The notes beneath the pieces are model-generated. The model was not told the DNA's origin. It worked only from the letters and a program-made list of their open reading frames with translations, and did not search any database. Positions 13,201 through 22,790 of a DNA stretch of 64,000 bases are shown piece after piece. The translations under genes were made by a program, and so were the position numbers. Each line of letters begins with the position of its first letter. Position 1 is the first letter of the stretch. The stretch spans positions 1,783,501 through 1,847,500 of the forward strand of contig CALNXK010000102.1 of assembly GCA_942486035.1 (NCBI GenBank), in the 5' to 3' direction. This stretch comes from Porites lobata (lineage: Eukaryota > Cnidaria > Anthozoa > Scleractinia > Poritidae).

Positions 13201-16200
13201 ACCGCAAAATACCAGCAACTTAAAGAGGAGAGACTTCCATCATGTCTTCCTTGTATCTCATTTATACCGCAAGATCAAGAACTAAAAGAAGACAATCACT
13301 GAAGGTTTAATGGTCATTCGCTAGTTTTAAATACATAAAGACGCAAGCCTCCCGTCTCCACCCCGACCGGTAAGACCTAATTTTGCAGTATGGGCTCGAA
13401 ACGTTAATTGCGTTAAACTATTCCAACACCGGAACTTTCTTTATCATCTCATACGACTAAGATAATTACTTTTTGGCGTTCTTTAAAACACTCGATGATG
13501 AACAGTCGGATAATTAAAGCCTGGCACGAGGTTTTGGTTAAAATGGTGGTGAAAAAGATATGTGAAAAAACGAATTGGGGGCCTAATTATCTCCTCTTCA
13601 CATCTAAACGCTCGAAGGACTTAATGAAAGGAATTTAATGAAATCGGATCTTACCTCTACCTCGAGAATGTAAACTATATTCAGTCCAAGCTTTTCAGCT
13701 TCTTCCTTTTCTTCGGGTTTTACAGGCGCGTCGATTTTAATAATATTTTTCATGTTACTACACTTTTCAGCGTTGTCAAAAAGAAATCGAAGTTTGTTCC
13801 CGTTACACACCATTGTCTCGATATCAGCTGAAATTAAGAGGAGACTTATTAGAGAAATCATCAAATGTCCCGCTCAGGTAAGCCTGCTTCAAAATAGTGG
13901 ATCAAGCATTGTGATGCATTAGCACGGGGTTTAACATGGTGTGGGGGTACGATTTCCGACTGCCCTGGGGCCGGATCGACCCTTACGGAGTGTCTTAAAA
14001 CAAAAGAAACTGAGGAGTAAGGTACTGCCTTCTTCCCTGTAAAATGCCACAGACTTTTGTCGCTTGGTTCGGATGAACCCACAGAAATGGCGTTTTCGTC
14101 TCCTGTGGGAGAGGTAAACTGAAAGGTCTCCGCAAAATGAGTTTTTTCGTGTTAAATTCACTGACACTTGAATACAGTTGTGTCGTCTTGTCCCGACCTC
14201 AGATAATAAAAATAGGCCAGCCAATCGGAATTGACACTGGGCCAAACGTAAAATGCTTACTTTTCAGTGAACTATCATGTAGTGTTCGTCCTAGTAATAC
14301 GGTATTTTATCGCACTTTTGTCTGCTTTGTGAGGTCTTACCATGATTTATGATGTACACACACCCTTCGGCTCCATGCGTGTCGTAAATTGGTACAGAAA
14401 TCATAGAGTGCATCTGACACGCAAAATCGGCTAAATCCCACTAAGAAGAAATTCAAAAAATCATCACATATCAGCAAATAAGAAGGTAATATAGAATACA
14501 ACCGCCTCTCATCGCGTTTCGTAGTTAGGACGTTTCGTTTCCAAACAATCCCAGCGCGCTGAGGTGAGGCGGCTGATTGGCTGGCTAGAATGTAACAAAA
14601 CGTTTCCGTTTTGCTTTCCTTAAGGCGAGACTCAGAGGAGCTAAAAATGGTTTTGAAAATGTAGTTCGCTGTTTTCTTATAAGGAAAGACAGCCCTACAT
14701 TCAACCGCCCCATACTGGCTATTACGCACTAACTTAACAGAGGGCCCCGGAGAGTTTGCTCGCAGGCTGGAATGCGAGATTTGCCTTATTTGAAGGAGGG
14801 ATTCGAGACTTTAAAGAAAAATGGGGGCGAGATTCGGGATTGAAAGTATGCATGGAATGCGGGATGTGGGATGCAGGATGCGGGGTGCAAAAATGCGGCA
14901 TGCGGAATGTGGGATACTGGATGACCGGATTGAAGAACGTTCGCTATATGGGAACCCATGAACATCATGGGTCGGTTATTTAAATGAAGTCTAACTTAGA
15001 CCGTAGTTTAGGAAATCTTTGGACCTCCAGATATCTTCCTTAGTGGGTTATTTTAAGGAGACAAATGCTTTTCAAGTCAACGCAATATGCTTCCTTGAAA
15101 CTGTTCACGAAAAATGGCGTTTACATAAAAGAGTTCGGCGAACTGAAAATGGCTTAGAGCGCGGTTTTGTTAAACACTGGCTAAACTCCGTTTAAATAAC
15201 TGGCCCCAAGTTTCTATGTTAAATCAAGATCTAATATCCCTATTTGCATGAGACTAATACCACATATAAAGTATGACGCCGGAAAGGTGTTCACGTATAT
15301 TTAGTGACGTAATATGGCGTAAGATGACGTAATTTCTAAGTAGAACCGACATATCGGATTTACATTTTTATTGTATGTTATTGGGTTCTCGATCAGCTAT
15401 AAAATTAAAGATAATAAATAATTACTTCTGTTTACCTCGATACAGTTTGGACCGTAGATTCCAATACATGTACTTTGAGACGGTTTACAGCCAAGATTGA
15501 CCAGGCCTGAGCCTAAATTAGCTGCGCGTTCATGCACCTACATAATACGAAAGTGAAAGTACATCAAAGCTGTATTTATAAGCGGTTCCCTGTAAATCAT
15601 TACTAAACGGACTTCCGTATCAAGTAACTCCCTACGATAAGCTAACCCCCATAGCAAGCGAACCCCCGTATTTATGCCGGACAACCCGCATGAATTAATT
15701 AGCTGACATGAGCGTCCGTAAGCCTCAAAACTCTCCCTCTAAATCTTGCTTTAAAACAAAGATGTATTTTGCAGATTCCTATAGGTTATGGGTTAATACA
15801 AGTTACACTGTTCTTGAGCATCAGCCGAGTGACAGTAACGCCTACGGAGGCCTACGGAGATTTCAGACGTAGGGTTTATAAACTGGGGGAGATTAGACAG
15901 CTCTAAGTCCTACAGGAGATTATCTTGAAAATAACTTATATTTGATTTGAGTAAATGTATTTTCCGAAAAGATAAATCTGCAGCGAATGTGTTGTGAACG
16001 TTTGTGGCGGAATATTGTACAGAGTTCTGTGTTAAAAGAATATTCGAACCGGCTAAAGATGTCCTCGAGCGCCTTCGGTATGTGCGTCAAGGAATAGAGG
16101 AGAAAAAAAAAATGACAGAACTTTATTTGTTTTTGTTGCTGGAAGTCTTCCTGGTATACCTAGCCTAATTTATGTCCATGTTTATGCCATGCTGTTTCCC

Positions 16201-19200
16201 TAGACAATGAACGTCTCGCATATAATTGTTGGTTGCATTGAAAAAAAGGTGCGCTTGTCTAAATATATGAATTGTACGTTTTGTCAAAGCCAGGCATACT
16301 TTTTATATCAGCCTGTATACATCGTATATATATTGGATTGCATTGCAGCGAACAGGAGGGCATTTTGCATGCGCATGCGTGAATCCGCTGAACGACAATA
16401 GCGTGGGCGCATCAAATCTGATGGCGGGAAATCGAAAACTCGCGCGTAAAATTACAGTCCTTTTCGTTGGTGCTTTGAATACCGTACTTTCCTACAAAAA
16501 CTATTCGCCATGACAAAAATCGGATGTTTTCTACGCGGGTTTTCACTCGTAGATTTTTCAGCAGTAGGTTTTCTTGGCCTTTTAAAGACTTTCAAGACTC
16601 AACGCCAAAAAGACATGTTCCTGTATAAGTCTGATTTTCACTTGCAAAGCAATGTATTTCTATGGTTTGATTTCCAAATTCGTGGTTTTACTTATCAGGG
16701 GAGAAATGCATCGTAGCAATGTTCAGCTGCTTTAAGACAAAAAAGCGAAACAAAAAATTACCACGCGAGGTTTATTTATTAGCGCAATGTCTCATGTTAA
16801 ACTGATCGCGGAGACGCGCGTTTATATTTGCCACAAAAACATGAAATCTATGGGTTTTTACAGTTTTTCGGAAGTTTTCGCGGAAAAATTTATAAAAAAA
16901 TATTCTATAGGAAATGAAGAATGGATTGAGTTTGAGACAGCAACAGTTACAAGTGATTATATAGTACCGAAAAGCATTTTTATTTTTCTTTCACTCTAAA
17001 AGATACAGAGATTTTCCCAAGCTACTATTTTGAAGCGACTCTTGAGTAACAGCTCCTGCGTTCCACAATCGATTTCTTTTTATTAATTTAAATTTGATGA
17101 CAGTAGTGATCCATTTAAAACAAAGAATGACCATCACTCCATAAATCTGACGATTTTGTTCACCTTCAAAGCCTGTTTAAACATAAGACAGGAAGTTTGT
17201 TAAAGGGGTTGCTGTTTTCTCAAAAAAGATAAAAGGACCCAAATGAGCTGCATACGACAACAAACATGGCACAAATGGATGGATAAATTTGTCTGTTATT
17301 AATGTTTCTGTTGAGACGTTTGTTGTACATCATGGAAGAATTATCAAGGAATTAAACAAGAATTGTCACAGAGGAGAAGCTGGTCTCAGTTCTGTGTTAA
17401 AATTAGAATATTCCACAAAATGATATCATTTAGAACCGGTGTATTTATAAATTTCGATGTCCTGTCATATTTATTTGAGAAATGTAAACAAACAGTGTAT
17501 CATCAAAATAAGCCTTTTTTTTTCCTTTGTATCGTATTTTTCAAAACAGTTCTTACTGGCGTTATTATTTTAATTTAAATTTATAGTTGAAGTGCGTCAA
17601 CGAATACCGAGAAGAAAAAAAGAAGGCGATTTTTCACAGTCTTCATCAAAGCGCCATTCATTCGCGAACTTTTTTTAATCGTTTTTAATTGGGGAGAAAG
17701 GCAAGATTTCGAGATAAACAAGCCAGAGAAAGGGTGAAAAACAGTTTCCTGGAATGGACACTATACCACTGTATTCCTGAAACGATTAATTTCGATTTTG
17801 TCCATGTTTCTATAGGATAATTGTTTAACCATCATACTGTTTTCCTCCTGCTCAAAAAATGTCAAATGTTACGATAAGAACATTCCACCGCCATCTTGTC
17901 TTCGATCACTTTTTTACGAAAGGAAAGACTGTCTAACCAGCGAAGGTAAATAAACCTTTTCATCGTATTACGCCTTAAAGAACATGTCTGAACGTAGCAT
18001 TACACGTCATTCAGCCCCAGAAAACAGCCTGCAAATATATGAATATTGGAAAATGCCTCTGTGGCCCTTCAACAGCCCATATTGACGCATGCGTATACAA
18101 AATGCCCTCCTGTTATTGCAGCGTATTGCATTATGTTTCAATGTATTGTATTGCATTGTATTGTATTGTTGTATTGTATTACACTGCATTGCATTGCACT
18201 GCATTGCAGTGTATTGCATTGCATTGTGTTGTATTGCATTGCATTTCTTTATTTTGTTTTTATTATATTTTTTTTGTGCAGTATGGTACAGTATGGTATG
18301 GTATGGCATGGTATGGTATTGCATTGTATTGTATTTACCGTATTGCATTTCATTGCATTGCATTGCACTGCATTACACTGTATTCAATGGTATTTTGTTG
18401 TATTGCAAAACTCATGTTGAAGTTAAAGAGGGCGGGGTCAGAATAATGCAGTATCAAATCGTAAATGGATAAAGATACCTCTTGAAACGAAAGCCACTGG
18501 TACTTGTTATCAGGTCCACCTCTTACTCCTAAGCACGGTGCGTGCCCTATAAAAATAAGCACAAGCATGTCTTCCTCGCCTTTTCTTTAGTGTTTTTCTA
18601 TACAAACATTAACCACAAAGGACTGCAAAGGAACGCAAACGAATATTCCGAAGAACGTAGGATCTATAAAGACCTGATCAGCAAAAATAGTAATGTAGAA
18701 ATATTAAATTCTGCAAGCAGAATACTGCAATGTTGATCGTACTACGTGAAAATCAATTCTGCAAGACATCAACACGACACCGAAAGAACTCAAAACAGAG
18801 CGGGATTGTAGCGATAGACAGCTGTTTAGCCCTTTTTGGGGCTCGTCAGTATGGCGCAACAACCAGAGAAAGCTCTGATGAAAAATATCCGCGCACTCTG
18901 ATTTTAAGCCCTGTCCCAGAACTCTCAACACCCACAGAATCACGCCATACCACGTGTCTTCAATATATGGGTTACTTTTAGCAGTAGCTACGCACCTCTC
19001 AGTAACCTCCTCATTGCTTGTTTTGTTTGTTTGTTTCACTGTTTTCTCAGCCAATACTAAGACGTGTTACAAGAGGCGCGAGCCGTCTCACTTAATGACT
19101 ATTTGAAGCCTATTTGCAGTAATTATCGTTACTGGACCCCAACAGAGAAAACTGTAAGAGCATTCCTGACCGAAAAAAAAGCCATTCGTGTCTCGTGTAC

Positions 19201-22200
19201 ACTTCCAGTTAACAATAATTGTTGCCCACTTCTCCGGGTGTGAGGTGTACACAACCAAATTTTACTAAGGGAGGCGGGGGGGGGGGGGGCTCCGTCCCGG
19301 TGTCCCATCCCTTTTCTTTTATGCATCATTGCATTTCTAGCAGAAAAGGTACCCGCTTTGGAACACATGCTATTGACAAATGGTACCCTTTTCACATACC
19401 CAGTTTAGAACTTTGCATCACTTTGCAGTGGCGGATCCAGGGGAGGGGCCCTGGGGGCCCGGGTCCCCCCTTATTTTTCGACCAAAATGAGGCCCGAAGG
19501 GTGTGGATGACCAGCCCCTCCCCCCTTATATGAAGGTCTGGAGCCGCCACTGCTTTGAACTGTTGTACGGTAAATGTACTATCTTAAAAATACAAATAAT
19601 CTCAAAACCAGATTGTAGTCATGAACGTTTTCACGATTTTTTTTCACAGCCATAAAATGCATCTGTAAACACTTTGTGCGTTTTTACAGACCGATATGGC
19701 AGATTTCCGTACCCTGTTACATACTTCAGCTAGTCCGGAAGCTGCTACGCTTTCATACGTTGTACAGTAAATGCACTATCCTAAATATATAATTAATCTC
19801 AAAACCAGCTGAATGTAGTCAGAAGGTCGTCACGATTTTTTTCACAACCATAAACTGCATCTGTTAACACTTTGTGCCTTTTGCAACCGATATGACAGAT
19901 TTCCCTACCCTGTAACATACTTCAACTAGTCCAGAAACTCCTACCCTTTAATATACCTGAAACAAAGGTATCCCTTTCGGGCGAGAGTCTCCCCCCCGCT
20001 GGACCGCTACTACAAGAGGTTTGCATCTTACCTGCCTTTTTAACTTTTCGAAGAAACCCTTCATAGGTGGTCTTGACGCCATCAGGCATGCATGATATTA
20101 GTTCTTTATTCAATGCACTTCTTCTTGCTCCATCACTTGAGCCCTTATATGAATGAAGAATCAAAATGCGTTGATACTGAAAGGCTATTTCATGCTATGA
20201 CGAGGGAAAATATGATGACTCTAAAACAAGGCGCGTCTTAGGCGACTTAGGCTGTGTTCACACTTTACCGGAGAGAATTTGCGCCGGCACGAAGACCATA
20301 CCGGATAGTGCTTCGATCTGTCCACACTTAAGAACGCTGATTCAGGCGCGATTTCAGTAAAGGAGCGAGGCTGCGCCCCGGGGGTACTTCCTTATTCCTT
20401 ATAAGAGGCTAATGGGGTTGTGCCGCTGGATGGGGTCGCATTTTCCCGACTTGGTTGACTATAATGGGGTAATGGGGTTGAATTTCAATGGAGTTACTAC
20501 AATGGGCTCTCATATTTTCGGATTTTGGGGTAAGAAAGTTCTTCAAGTTACGGTTAGCAAACATACCAAAATGATTGTACTGTAGGTGAAAAGTAAAGTG
20601 TTCTTCATTCAATTTCAAAAATAGGTCAATTCACTTTAGGATGACCTATTTGAAGGATTGTTAAGGTAGATACATAAATAGAAAGTTACTAAGTTGGGAT
20701 TGCGAAAATTCCATATTTGCCCAAAAGTGACTAAGAAGGGGTCTATAATTGGCCACAGAATAGACTATATTAAATGGGGTAGAGGCTCTGAGATGCGAGC
20801 GGCACATACCCAGCAAAAAAATAACCGAAGTACCCCCCCGGGGGACTGCGTCGCGCCAATCTCTTAAATGGAGAGTCAAATATCGGATAGGCGTTCATAC
20901 CAGAATAGCTATTACATATAGTGTGTGAATGTAGCCATAAACAATCGGTTACAGTCTCGTCACCAACGTTGATATAGATTACTGAGGAAACAGGGTTTAC
21001 GGGAGGGATAAGCTCTCATAACCAATTCCCCTTCCCCTAACCCCCTTTGGTCACCCTTCTTGAAGCCCCAATCCCCCTTTCCTTTCTGCAATCTTCCCTT
21101 CTTCCCCGAGGATATCTTCAAAGTCTTACTTTTAGTGAAACACAGGCGAATCTTTGCAAACTGTAGTCTGTGTACAACCACCCCCTCCCCTGAAAAAAGA
21201 ACGAAAATCGAGGAGAGTTTTTTGAGGAGGCGGCTGTATACGGGATTCCGAAACTGGTGCATTTATAGCAGTTTCATAGCTATCGTCAAAGAACCTTTCT
21301 TTTCACAGAGGCTTCGATGTTAATTGTGAAGGAAATATTTTCAACCAAAAACCACCTTAAATTGTTCCTAGTCCCCTCTCGGCTGTGTCCAAAGTGGCTG
21401 AAATCATGTAGCTAGACATGCACATGCACAGTAAGGTTCAACTTTCTCTGCTGATTTTTTAGTTTGATTAGTAAGGCATGGCTGTTTCCTCTGTTTGAAT
21501 TCAGCGGGGGAGTTAAATAAAAACAACATATTGTTGCCATATGCTTTTACACAACAAAACAGATCGCCGATAAAGCAACAGGATGCTATGAAGAATTAAG
21601 AAGACCATTTCTAACTATTTTCAAATCACTTAGGATCCAACCCGAGACATCTAAAGAAGCTCTAATGGCATTTTTGTTAAAAAAAAAAAGCTACTCTAGG
21701 GCCCGTCAAATGAGTAAACTTTTGATCTTTAAAATGACATCTGACATTGTTACTATTTCAGTTATTGACAATCAAGGCTTTGAGGAGTTTTACTAGTAAT
21801 CAAAAACTGTTCACCAGTGGAAAGATGGTATAAAAATATTGCTCACTGTTTACAGCTGAGTTTATTTGATACTTTTGCGGACTGTAATGCTGTCCACTGT
21901 GACCTACTTTAATCCGGCAAAATATCGAATTCAGCTATGTGGCATAGAAAGCATTTACCGCAGGAATTTGTCTTTGTTGATTTCATTATTTACTCTCTTA
22001 GTAATATCGAATATCGAACATATTCAATAATCAGTTCGCATGATTGTTCGCATGTGCAATCAAATTCGTATGCTTGTGTAAATATTTGCTATAACGAAGG
22101 AACTCAGAATATATCGCTACAATTGGCCTCTTTTACTGAGCACGCAATGTTGTTTAGGAATGTTTATGCCTGAGGCCTTGAAATCAGTATGCAGAGGTTA

Positions 22201-22523
22201 CGTTTGCAGGTTTGCATTTGTTGTAGTTTCAAAATAGCTTAAGTTCAACAATTTTTAAGCTACTAACAAATTTTTCAACGTTAAAAGCTCTCAAAGTGTA
22301 TTAAAAATGTTGTAAAACTCTTCAAAGATCTGATCGATTAGGGTATAATGATAATTATGTCTCGTTTTCCGTTTCGATCACTATCGGCTGCACCAGCTAT
22401 TTACGATGAAACTGAAGTACTCGGCAAACCTACCTCAAGTTCTACGGATTGACTCATCTTTGGTGTGCTGTAGTCACCGAAATACGTTAGATTGTAAGGT
22501 AGTTTACCAGTAGGTCGCAACAG
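1218..22523 (-). CDS. ACSL: Long-chain acyl-CoA synthetase (ACSL1/5/6 clade), 16 exons, partial at both ends
   Basis: Activates long-chain fatty acids to acyl-CoA through an acyl-adenylate; family members sit on ER or outer mitochondrial membranes. Exons in transcript order: 22434-22523, 20032-20143, 18479-18546, 15436-15537, 14341-14440, 13655-13827, 13053-13085, 11961-12012, 10721-10797, 8330-8407, 7252-7334, 7089-7140, 3703-3785, 2874-2928, 1862-1960, 1218-1290. Every junction is GT-AG and phase is continuous across all of them, giving about 443 codons that align without large gaps to roughly residues 56-500 of vertebrate ACSL1. Visible motifs are the AMP-binding P-loop TSGTTGTPKG (split over 11961-12012 and 10721-10797), PLAHSYERLAE (8330-8407; the ER form indicates the ACSL1/5/6 rather than the ACSL3/4 clade), GFFRGDIKLL (7252-7334), RLITTGAAPLS (1862-1960) and EGYGQTE (1218-1290). 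The N-terminal membrane-anchor exon was not found upstream of 22523. The C-terminal third lies left of the window. Confidence 0.93.
3637..3654. repeat. (AC)n microsatellite
   Basis: Nine AC dinucleotides in the ACSL intron just before exon 3703-3785, on its downstream side in transcript terms. Confidence 0.85.
3960..6131. mobile_element. Outer inverted-repeat element with TA target duplication, carrying a nested insertion
   Basis: The ends are inverted copies (CCTTATTATAGGAA at the left, its complement at the right), each flanked by TA. Just inside both ends lie several copies of AAATTAACGCGA. No coding capacity is visible. Removing the nested element at 4116-5729 and one TTAA leaves about 550 bp, the size of a MITE. 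The TA duplication fits Tc1/mariner-like mobilisation. It sits in the ACSL intron between exons 7089-7140 and 3703-3785. Confidence 0.75.
4116..5729. mobile_element. Nested foldback element with very long inverted arms, TTAA target duplication
   Basis: Begins GGTGGCTCCGT and ends with its complement, with TTAA on both sides (4112-4115, 5730-5733). The arms pair over roughly 4116-4737 and 4905-5729, leaving a central loop of about 170 bp. The right arm carries an extra block of about 200 bp (roughly 5445-5643) that the left arm lacks. All reading frames are short and mirrored between arms, so I treat them as non-coding. A TTAA target is typical of piggyBac- and Kolobok-type transposases. Confidence 0.8.
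6266..6633. mobile_element. MITE with 15-bp terminal inverted repeats
   Basis: Starts CAGGGGCACCCAACG and ends CGTTGGGTGCCCCTG. The interior repeats short degenerate units of the type ATTTTCGGA. No coding capacity. The CAG terminus resembles hAT-like ends, but I could not identify a clean 8-bp target duplication. Confidence 0.7.
7058..7077. repeat. (ATG)n trinucleotide microsatellite
   Basis: Six to seven ATG units directly next to ACSL exon 7089-7140, on the donor side of that exon in the minus-strand transcript. Confidence 0.85.
8053..8233. mobile_element. Short palindromic MITE
   Basis: The two halves are imperfect inverted copies meeting near 8145. Both ends carry GGCCTTTT-type sequence followed by AATACCATAAT. 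It lies in the ACSL intron next to exon 8330-8407. Confidence 0.65.
9470..10052. mobile_element. TTAA-flanked element with about 20-bp perfect terminal inverted repeats
   Basis: Begins GGTGGCTGAACACAG and ends with its complement; TTAA flanks both sides (9466-9469, 10053-10056). It is 583 bp with no coding capacity. Its terminus shares GGTGGCT with the nested element at 4116-5729, which suggests mobilisation by related transposases. Confidence 0.8.
11149..11266. mobile_element. Hairpin MITE, same family as the array at 53325-53740
   Basis: A near-perfect palindrome reading GTTTCTGGGAAACTG, then CACCTACCCCTCCCCTAAG, with its complement on the far side. The same unit occurs three more times near 53.3-53.7 kb. 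Noncoding. Confidence 0.75.
11332..11877. mobile_element. TA-flanked MITE (TACAGTAAAAACCC termini)
   Basis: Terminal inverted repeats TACAGTAAAAACCCA...GAGTAAGAACC and complement. The interior holds repeated AAGAACCT units. The TA followed by CAGT matches the termini of Tc1/mariner-type elements. It lies in an ACSL intron. Confidence 0.75.
12218..12856. mobile_element. TA-flanked MITE (TACAGTAGAA termini)
   Basis: The left end reads TACAGTAGAACCCAGGTAA and the right end is an imperfect inverted copy. Both continue with CTCGAACTC-type repeats. The interior contains degenerate GGAATTCC-like blocks, and a short palindrome near 12470-12490. No coding capacity. Confidence 0.6.
13053..13085 (-). 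other. ACSL: 33-nt ACSL microexon (11 codons)
   Basis: This short exon encodes QMGANSPQEKK and joins the end of exon 13655-13827 to the start of 11961-12012, both in phase 0. It supplies the linker before the P-loop, equivalent to the EDLGRANRRKPKP stretch of vertebrate ACSL1. On the minus strand it is bounded by an acceptor ending in TTTAG and a GTGAG donor. Without it the protein would stay in frame but lose 11 residues, so alternative skipping is possible in principle. Confidence 0.8.
14780..14935 (+). repeat. Degenerate GGGATGCG-type tandem repeat
   Basis: Successive blocks of the type GCGGGATGTGGGATGC, diverged between copies, in an ACSL intron. A short open frame across it is a by-product of the repeat. 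Confidence 0.5.
16346..18123. mobile_element. Putative 1.8-kb element bounded by about 32-bp inverted repeats
   Basis: AACAGGAGGGCATTTTG followed by an NNGCATGCGT motif near 16350-16385 recurs inverted near 18083-18121. The interior, between ACSL exons 18479-18546 and 15436-15537, contains only short frames with no recognisable domain. Whether the termini belong to one element or are two independent repeats in opposite orientation cannot be settled here. Confidence 0.45.
18111..18418. repeat. (ATTGC/ATTGT)n pentanucleotide microsatellite with a GGTAT tract
   Basis: About 300 bp of interspersed ATTGC and ATTGT units, interrupted by a T-rich block near 18245-18275 and a run of ATGGT units near 18282-18320. 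It opens long Cys/Ile/Leu-rich frames on both strands that are not genes. It starts within the right terminal repeat of the putative element at 16346-18123. Confidence 0.9.
18811..18860 (-). ncRNA. Degraded hammerhead-ribozyme-like motif (type I layout)
   Basis: Read on the minus strand: a helix I strand GCGCCATA, the core CTGACGA, a GC-rich stem II closed by a CAAAAA loop (GCCC/GGGC), then TAAA where the ribozyme core has GAAA. A self-complementary CAGCTG helix III with the cleavage triplet GTC follows, then TATCGC as the returning helix I strand. Only the G of GAAA (the G12 position) is changed, and helix I has one mismatch. G12 is needed for catalysis, so activity is not expected. It lies in an ACSL intron in the same orientation as the transcript. 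Such motifs are known from Penelope-like elements and retrozymes of invertebrates; which of these it derives from is not clear. Confidence 0.6.
19426..19552. mobile_element. Short MITE with CAGTGGCGGATCCAG-type termini
   Basis: Terminal repeats CAGTGGCGGATCCAG and CTGGAGCCGCCACTG, flanked by CTTTG on both sides. About 127 bp, noncoding. The termini resemble a hAT-type MITE family common in animals. Confidence 0.7.
19559..19952. repeat. Tandem duplication of a 197-bp unit
   Basis: Two adjacent direct copies (about 19559-19755 and 19756-19952), each starting near GTTGTACRGTAAATG and ending near CTAGTCCRGAA. They are roughly 85 percent alike by eye. The second copy ends about 80 bp from ACSL exon 20032-20143. 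Noncoding. Confidence 0.8.
20250..20936. mobile_element. MITE (GGCTGTGTTCACACT termini) interrupted by another MITE
   Basis: The left end GGCTGTGTTCACACT and the right end AGTGTGTGAATGTAGCC are inverted copies. The interior is split by the element at 20376-20844. No coding capacity. Confidence 0.65.
20376..20844. mobile_element. MITE with CCCCGGGGGTACTTC termini, nested
   Basis: Inverted ends CCCCGGGGGTACTTC and GAAGTACCCCCCCGGGG. The interior has AATGGGGTT-type blocks. CTGCG occurs just outside both ends and may be the target duplication. Related fragments appear near 35240-35670 and 47130-47400. Confidence 0.7.
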
Positions 22524-22790
22524 CTAGAGTATGACGTGAATATTCAATAAAACACCTGGCTCAAAATACAACTTGATGATTGTTTGATGAAGCATAACCA
22601 CTAACTGAAAACATGCAAATTGTTTGCTCTTTTGTTTGTTCATTGGCCCGTGCAAGTAAAAGGCAGATTTTCCGCATCGCCGACACTTATGGTTAGTTTC
22701 ACCTTCTTTATGCCTGTTGGAAGGGGGGGGTGGTGGTGAGGGGGGAGAGAGCCTGGGGAGGTGAGCGCAATTGTAGTCTAGTGTTTCCTT
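22420..22790. repeat. Left copy of a direct duplication overlapping an ACSL exon
   Basis: Matches the segment at about 27965-28378 in the same orientation. The best-matching part (22560-22790 against 28135-28375) shares long identical runs such as GCTCTTTTGTTTGTTCATT and GCATCGCCGACACTT. The homology also touches the donor end of ACSL exon 22434-22523. The poorly matching part between suggests an old duplication. Confidence 0.75.

Noticed and set aside
18007..18472. Long open frames on both strands rich in Cys, Ile, Leu and Tyr
   Set aside because: They are by-products of the pentanucleotide repeat, occurring in several frames on both strands with no complex sequence.
18704..19054. 116-codon minus-strand frame covering the hammerhead-like motif
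   Set aside because: No recognisable domain; the frame runs through the structured ribozyme-like sequence, which explains the region better.
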